Below are positions 59,776 through 64,000 of a stretch of 64,000 nt of DNA, piece after piece. The DNA comes from Pseudomonadota bacterium (GTDB taxonomy: Bacteria; Desulfobacterota; Syntrophobacteria; Syntrophobacterales; Syntrophobacteraceae), in contig JAEZHY010000120.1 of NCBI GenBank assembly GCA_023416335.1, positions 8,813 through 72,812 of the forward strand. Direction: 5' to 3'. Each line of letters opens with the position of its first letter. Position 1 is the stretch's first letter. Both the position numbers and the translations under genes were made by a program. The notes below the pieces were generated by a model. The model searched no databases. It had not been told where the DNA came from and saw only the letters and a list, made by a program, of their open reading frames with translations.

Positions 59776-60462
59776 CTATACAAGCGGCTTTTTCAGATAG
59801 CGGTAGTAGCTTTCGTACTCGTATATCGCGGCCAGGGGATTGTGTCCAAGCAGGCGATCTTTTACCGCCAGCACGGTGGTAGGGGCCTCGGCGTATTTGA
59901 AGAAAAGCGAATCGTGCCCGACACACAAACCGAGCAGTACATTGAACTGAGATTGGTGTCGATTCGCGACCATCGCCTGAAGAATCGGATTGCACATGGA
60001 TTCAGGGCTGCCCGGCGCGACTTTCTGCTCTTCCGTTAAACCCAGCATTTCCTTCGGCACCTTCCCGGCCTTGCACAGTATCGAAATTACATCCAGGCCG
60101 TTGGCTTCGAAGATTTCATGCACAATCGCGGCCTCTCGGCGAAGTCCGACGCAAAATACCAGCGCAACCTTTTTGTACGACATCCTGCCGGCGAATTCGA
60201 TGATCTCAACGATCCGCGGCTTGGCAGGACGCACCGAATCGTACCCCTGTCCTCTGCCGCAGTACCCTTCCGCTTCCTGTATGGAAGCCTGCTTCGCAAA
60301 CTCATGAACATCCGGGGAACGGACCTCTTCCACGGAACGATCTATAAGTTCCTTATGGTGTATCGTGGGGCAATTCGAAGGCGCCTTCCCGCGATCGCGG
60401 CGGCAGAAGCGTTCAGACCAGTCATAGGGACACACAGCACACTGCGGTTGTGGCGCAGACAT
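59776..60462 (-). CDS. DUF1847 metal-binding protein
   Basis: 228 residues from ATG 60462, which has CAGGAG upstream. The open frame continues to 60720 but runs into the tRNA gene, so the longer start is rejected. The N-terminus is Cys-rich (CAVCPYDWSERFCRR, SNCPTIHH), then YCGRGQGYDSVRPAKPRIVEIIEFA, VALVFCVGLRREA, and a C-terminal GHNPLAAIYEY. Proteins of this family are common in anaerobes and probably bind a metal or Fe-S cluster; their function is unknown. Confidence 0.88.
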   Translation of the reverse strand: MSAPQPQCAVCPYDWSERFCRRDRGKAPSNCPTIHHKELIDRSVEEVRSPDVHEFAKQASIQEAEGYCGRGQGYDSVRPAKPRIVEIIEFAGRMSYKKVALVFCVGLRREAAIVHEIFEANGLDVISILCKAGKVPKEMLGLTEEQKVAPGSPESMCNPILQAMVANRHQSQFNVLLGLCVGHDSLFFKYAEAPTTVLAVKDRLLGHNPLAAIYEYESYYRYLKKPLV

Positions 60463-60690
60463 CAGTATCTCCTGTTTCAAGGGAAGCCGGGAAGATAGGA
60501 AAATACCACCAACTGGAAATCTTACGCCGCAACCCGACAGAAGTCCATAATCACCGAGGCCGGGTCTGGAAAAAGGGTAAAGTTCCTCGCATGCAGTCGT
60601 GTCAAGTGATTGAATGTAGCATCCTACCTGGAGAAAGAAAAAGGCGATTACCGAGTTGTCTACTCGCTGAAGGCGGCTTTGTGTAATTGA

Positions 60691-60765
60691 TGGAGCCGGC
60701 GAAGGGAGTCGAACCCCCAACCTGCTGATTACAAATCAGCTGCTCTGCCATTGAGCTACGCCGGC
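60691..60765 (-). tRNA. tRNA-Thr (anticodon TGT)
   Basis: Read on the minus strand the gene starts GCCGGCGTAGCTCAATGGCA and ends with the matching acceptor arm GCCGGC, discriminator T and an encoded CCA (60691-60693). The anticodon stem CTGAT/ATCAG closes the loop TTTGTAA with TGT at the anticodon. The T-arm GGGGGTTCGACTCCC is complete. About 72 bases without CCA. Confidence 0.97.
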
Positions 60766-61256
60766 CCGAAGTTTGCAAAGCCTTGTATCATAAGGGTTTG
60801 CGGATGTCGAGCACTTTTCGGAATGGCCCAGGATTTTTTGAAAACGGGCAAACAAGACTACCGATTTCCTCCCGAAGTAATTCATACACTTTCTTATACC
60901 CGGCAGAATCCTGCCTGGATCGCATGTCGGTTCCATACATCGCCTTTGGCTATGCAAATGTATGCCTCAGATCATGCAGGCGCAAGTGCCCGAGACAAGC
61001 CGACGATCAGCGACTTCTCCGACACAGTCCATTGTCGCTCCCCTTCCGATCGCTTGCATCCGAGTCTTTCCGCATGGACGGTGAACCCGCGCAGATCGGA
61101 CATCGGCAGCGCAAGGTCCCGCTACACTCGCCAAGCCTGAGCCCATCGGGCATGTCAAGAAGCAGATCTACTATATCGTCGCTCGTGTAAACCGGGAGAG
61201 TTGCAATTGTTCTCAAGCATCCGAACTATAATGCCCTTCACGAGCAGATCTTTAAT
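60766..61256. other. Intergenic region between tRNA-Thr and the antiporter gene
   Basis: 491 bases. A leftward frame with a TTG start at 61216 gives 69 residues (LPVYTSDDIVDLLLDMPDGL, then CRCPICAG), which could be a small Cys-containing protein. Its ribosome binding site is poor and its second half looks non-coding. I do not call it. Confidence 0.4.
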
Positions 61257-62678
61257 TTACTCCCTCCGTCCATCCCTCTCCGCCTGAATGAGATGTTCCG
61301 GGTAGATCCATTCCAGGAGCGGGGTTGTCATGAATGTCGTCAGCAATGCCATCAAAACCATCATGGTAAATACGGTCGGGGAGATGACACCGATATCCAA
61401 TCCCACATTCAGGATGACCAGTTCCATCAGGCCCCGGGTATTCATCAGCACACCGAGCGCCCCGGCCTCGCGCCAGCCCATTCCCGTCAGCCGCGCTGCA
61501 ACCGCGGAGCCTCCCAGCTTACCTGCTATCGCCACCACGGATACGAGAGCGCAAATAGCCCAAAGCTGCCAGTCGGTTAGTAGTCCAATCTTTGCCCTTA
61601 GCCCGGTAAAAGCGAAAAACAATGGAAGCAGAAGCACCACGGTAAGGTCTTCCAGCTTGTCCGTGAATGCGTGGATAAGGGAACGGTCCTTTGGTATCAC
61701 CGCACCGGCAAGAAAAGCTCCAAAAAGTGCATGAATACCAAGAAACTCTGTGAGCAGTGCCGACAGGTGTGCGAACACCAATGCGGCGGCAAGCAGGTCG
61801 TTAGACAGACGTACCGGGCGAAATCGCTCCAATAACCATCTCAGAAGCGGTCGTATGACAAAAAGCATGACACAAACAAAAATTGCAGAACCCCCGATAG
61901 TGGCCCAGAGCGGCATGTCAACAGAAGTTGCCCTTACGAGCAGCACAATCGCCGCAAGAATCGACCATGCGGTAACATCGTCCACGGCCGCACAGGCCAA
62001 TGAAGCGGCGCCCACCTGTGTGTTCAGCATATTCTTTTCAGTCAGTATGCGTGAAAGTACGGGAAACGCCGTGACACTCATGGCGGAACCCAGGAAGAGA
62101 GCAAAGCCGACAAAGGTCACATCATTATTGGAGAGAAGAGGGTACAGGCCATATGCGAGTAAAGCCCCCATGACAAAAGGGACAATGATGCTCATGTGAC
62201 TCGTCACCAGAATAGCATGCCCACGTCCGCGCAAAAGTCCGGGATCAAGTTCCAACCCCACTTTGAACATAAAGAGCACCAGCCCTACCAGGCTGATCGA
62301 ATTCAGAAAGCCCAGGCTCTGCGGCGGGAAAAGGGCGAGCGAGAAACTGGGCATTATCCAGCCTAAAACCGATGGCCCAAGGATCATACCTGCCAGCATT
62401 TCCCCCACGACCTGCGGTTGGCGAAACCAACGGAAAAGACGGCCCATAATTCGTGCCAAAGCTACTATTAGTGCCATCTGTCCCAGCAGAAGAGGCAGGT
62501 TCGGCATGGACTGCAATTCTTTTCCATGAGCAAACGGCGCAGATGACGGTGGAGGCGCTTGAAGATGCCCCCCAAGATGCAGGATACCCACGAGGATGAG
62601 AGCAGGAATCCCCACGAGTAGAATATATCGTCTAATGAACGATATCCACCGATTCGGCGTTGAAGGACGGATTGACAT
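61257..62678 (-). CDS. CPA2-family cation/proton antiporter (KefB-like)
   Basis: 473 residues from ATG 62678; a GTG or ATG four codons earlier is possible. It has about twelve to thirteen membrane segments. Motifs include GRLFRWFRQPQVVGEMLAGMILGPSVLG, LASLACAAVDDVTAWSILA with the ion-binding Asp pair, and GALGVLMNTRGLMELVILNVGLDIGVIS. It exchanges a monovalent cation for protons. No C-terminal TrkA-N domain is present. It is divergent from the HdeD-like gene, with 80 bases between starts. Confidence 0.93.
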   Translation of the reverse strand: MSIRPSTPNRWISFIRRYILLVGIPALILVGILHLGGHLQAPPPSSAPFAHGKELQSMPNLPLLLGQMALIVALARIMGRLFRWFRQPQVVGEMLAGMILGPSVLGWIMPSFSLALFPPQSLGFLNSISLVGLVLFMFKVGLELDPGLLRGRGHAILVTSHMSIIVPFVMGALLAYGLYPLLSNNDVTFVGFALFLGSAMSVTAFPVLSRILTEKNMLNTQVGAASLACAAVDDVTAWSILAAIVLLVRATSVDMPLWATIGGSAIFVCVMLFVIRPLLRWLLERFRPVRLSNDLLAAALVFAHLSALLTEFLGIHALFGAFLAGAVIPKDRSLIHAFTDKLEDLTVVLLLPLFFAFTGLRAKIGLLTDWQLWAICALVSVVAIAGKLGGSAVAARLTGMGWREAGALGVLMNTRGLMELVILNVGLDIGVISPTVFTMMVLMALLTTFMTTPLLEWIYPEHLIQAERDGRRE

Positions 62679-62758
62679 GCAATGAACCACCTCATACCTT
62701 AGCTCAATCTAAAATAACCTTCTATAACTACCACGAAAGGGAATATCGGGCTATCGAA

Positions 62759-63343
62759 ATGGATAAGCTAAGAACGATATGGGGGCAATCTTTATTGCCG
62801 AGAATCGCTTTGCTCATATTGAGCATCCTGCCCGCAGCGATATTGCTCCCCGGGTTTTGGAACCCGGAGTCGGCCGTGGCATGGCTGGGTTTCCCTTCGA
62901 CTGTGCGGGTCACGATTGGATCCATCATCATTACCGCCGCGATAATAAGAGCAATCGACCTATATTTCAGGAGCAGATGGGACAGGTTCTACCTTGATGC
63001 ACTCCTCGCAGTCCCATATATCAGCGCGGGAATGATTTTGCTGATATACCATGGAAGCGGAATGTGGGCTGTTACTCCAATTCTATCCCTATATTTCCTA
63101 ATAGAAGGATCTGCGAAGATCTATCTATCGATTGAAATGCAAACCAGTTCGGAGATATGCCTCTTGTTTTCAGGAACCTTATCCTTCATAAGAGGCTTTC
63201 TTTTCATATATTTTGGTTTAATTCCAGAGATATACTTGTTGGCGACTGCTGTGTTTGTCGGTATCGATCTGTTTTTCGAAGGACTGTGCGGGATTGCAAA
63301 TAGATTGAACTATTCGGGAAATACTGAAAGTCCTCGATGTTAG
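62759..63343 (+). CDS. HdeD/DUF308-like membrane protein
   Basis: 194 residues from ATG 62759 with six predicted membrane segments in the three-helix-pair pattern of HdeD proteins: LLILSILPAAILLPGFW, ALLAVPYISAGMILLIYH, ILSLYFLIEGSAKIYLSI and SFIRGFLFIYFGLIPEIY. HdeD is linked to acid stress in enteric bacteria, but for most relatives no function is known. The longer frame to 62660 overlaps the divergent antiporter gene start. The ribosome binding site is weak. Confidence 0.7.
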   Translation: MDKLRTIWGQSLLPRIALLILSILPAAILLPGFWNPESAVAWLGFPSTVRVTIGSIIITAAIIRAIDLYFRSRWDRFYLDALLAVPYISAGMILLIYHGSGMWAVTPILSLYFLIEGSAKIYLSIEMQTSSEICLLFSGTLSFIRGFLFIYFGLIPEIYLLATAVFVGIDLFFEGLCGIANRLNYSGNTESPRC

Positions 63344-63576
63344 TTCATGTAAATCCAAAATCAGTTGCCGGATTCCATATATTCCTGACTTAAGACCAAT
63401 AGAGAAATCTCACCTAATGCGATAGTATCGATTTCCCATGGACGGAATAAGTCTGATAAAGATATCCTAATACTAAGTTGCTTTCAAGTTGATACTTAAT
63501 TCCCTGCCTCGGTGTAAGAGGTTACCCCCCAACCAGGCACTTGCACCAGATTTCGGCCCTCTTGGGCCGATCGCTC

Positions 63577-63628
63577 GGCGCTTGCTGTGCCTGCCCCGCT
63601 GCCTTTGCGGGGCGCCACAGTAAGCGCC
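63577..63628. repeat. 52-base compound hairpin
   Basis: Three nested stems share one axis: GGCGCTT with AAGCGCC, CTGTG with CACAG, and GCCCCGC with GCGGGGC around TGCCTTT. They lie in the 657-base region after the last complete gene, and are followed by a GC-rich stretch and by a family A repeat copy. No T-run follows directly. Confidence 0.7.
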
Positions 63629-63671
63629 AAGTAAGCCGCAAAGCGGCGCAGGGGGTGTGGGGGCCGCCGGT

Positions 63672-63701
63672 CAATGCTGTTGACTTAAGGGCAATCGCCC
63701 A
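63672..63701 (+). repeat. Dispersed repeat, family A, short copy
   Basis: It begins CAATGCTGTTGACTTAAGGG and continues CAATCGCCCA, matching the left part of the copies at 2006 and 45024. The rest of the long form is absent. Confidence 0.6.
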
Positions 63702-63881
63702 CCCTCAAATTGATCTAAGATGCCGATATTGATTGCAGTTTTGTTGCATCCGTCCTTGAATTATGCGATTATGCATTCCCAAGATTATTGCGACAACACT
63801 CTTTGTAGTTAACAGCTAAATTCAAGTGAGGAGCGGCTAGATGGCACAGATCCTGCGCTTGAAAATACATGCCAACTATAA

Positions 63882-64000
63882 TGGACCCCGAAAACTGGAC
63901 AGAGAAATAAGGTGGAAAGACGGTCCCGGCCCGAGTTAAAACTTGAGGCAGGAGGAAGAAATAATGGCTGATCAAAGAAAGCGTCATAGTGCTTCATTTA
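63882..64000 (+). mobile_element. Left end of an IS3-type insertion sequence, cut by the window edge
   Basis: The segment TGGACCCCGAAAACTGGACA at 63882 resembles the terminal inverted repeats of IS3-family elements. It is followed 82 bases later by the start of an OrfA transposase gene. The right end lies outside the window, so completeness and target duplication cannot be judged. Confidence 0.7.
63964..64000 (+). CDS. IS3-family transposase OrfA, N-terminal fragment
   Basis: Only twelve codons are inside the window (MADQRKRHSASF). This is the usual start of IS3-type OrfA proteins, which continue with a helix-turn-helix. A strong AGGAGGA site lies just upstream. The gene runs off the window end. 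Confidence 0.7.
   Translation, partial: MADQRKRHSASF

Noticed and set aside
60463..60720. N-terminal extension of the DUF1847 frame
   Set aside because: It runs through the tRNA-Thr gene and shows no conserved features; the ATG at 60462 with CAGGAG is the real start.
61007..61216. Small leftward frame with CRCPICAG motif
   Set aside because: It needs a TTG start without ribosome binding site, and its second half looks non-coding; possibly a relic, not supported.
1..64000. CRISPR array
   Set aside because: No set of regularly spaced identical repeats of 20-40 bases was seen; the repeats found are dispersed and irregular.

Overview
The window looks like a chromosome segment of an anaerobic, Gram-negative Desulfobacterota (deltaproteobacterial) organism, possibly related to Syntrophobacter or Desulfomonile. 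The reasons are indirect: two sigma-54 activators, a TRAP transporter operon with a four-subunit ferredoxin-dependent 2-oxoacid oxidoreductase, a radical-type 4-hydroxybutyryl-CoA dehydratase-like enzyme, a DUF1847 protein, bacteriohemerythrin, and many intergenic palindromic repeats. No rRNA or CRISPR array is present. One tRNA-Thr (anticodon TGT) lies near the right end. The genus is an inference.

Layout. 1-2.0 kb: the end of a histidine kinase and its NtrC-type partner. 2.2-3.6 kb: a TrmB-type regulator with a GNAT acetyltransferase and a paired palindromic operator. 3.8-9.3 kb: the leftward block glyA-ribD-ribE-ribBA-ribH-nusB. 9.6-12.0 kb: a YgjP-type metallopeptidase, a PIN toxin-antitoxin pair, a small membrane protein and bacteriohemerythrin. 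12.2-19.8 kb: a nine-gene leftward operon encoding a substrate-binding protein, two permeases, two dissimilar ATPases, one bacterial-microcompartment (BMC) shell protein, an EutJ-like protein, an isochorismatase-family hydrolase and a TauE/SafE exporter. A divergent PAS/sigma-54 activator (20.6 kb) faces it across a 750-bp region holding a nested 34-bp palindrome. 22.2-27.3 kb: an orphan four-helix-bundle sensor, a membrane protein, a KUP potassium transporter and a LarA-like protein.

27.7-40.3 kb: a thirteen-gene leftward catabolic operon: 2-hydroxyacid dehydrogenase, KorDABC, 4-hydroxybutyryl-CoA dehydratase-like enzyme, a QueG-like Fe-S protein, an old-yellow-enzyme-type reductase, TRAP DctPQM, a cupin and an unrecognised protein with a duplicated histidine motif. 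The likely logic is uptake of a carboxylate, oxidation of a 2-hydroxyacid to a 2-oxoacid, oxidative decarboxylation to an acyl-CoA, then dehydration and enoyl reduction. 40.8-46 kb: a PocR-PAS histidine kinase, nhaA with a leader terminator, and a second TauE-like exporter. 46.2-48.9 kb: a frameshifted livF relic, an M20 peptidase and an amidase. 49.2-50.5 kb: repeat-rich DNA with a gene relic.

50.5-57.8 kb: the most unusual locus, a six-gene leftward operon. It encodes a stand-alone PqqD-like (RiPP recognition element type) protein, an ATP-grasp ligase, a LysA-like PLP decarboxylase whose N-terminus resembles a RiPP leader peptide, a urea-transporter/M23-peptidase fusion and two exported TPR proteins. 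I know of no described system with this composition. Small secreted proteins rich in Tyr/Asn and Met/Gly follow, then DUF1847, the tRNA, a CPA2 antiporter, an HdeD-like membrane protein, and the left end of an IS3-type insertion sequence running off the window.
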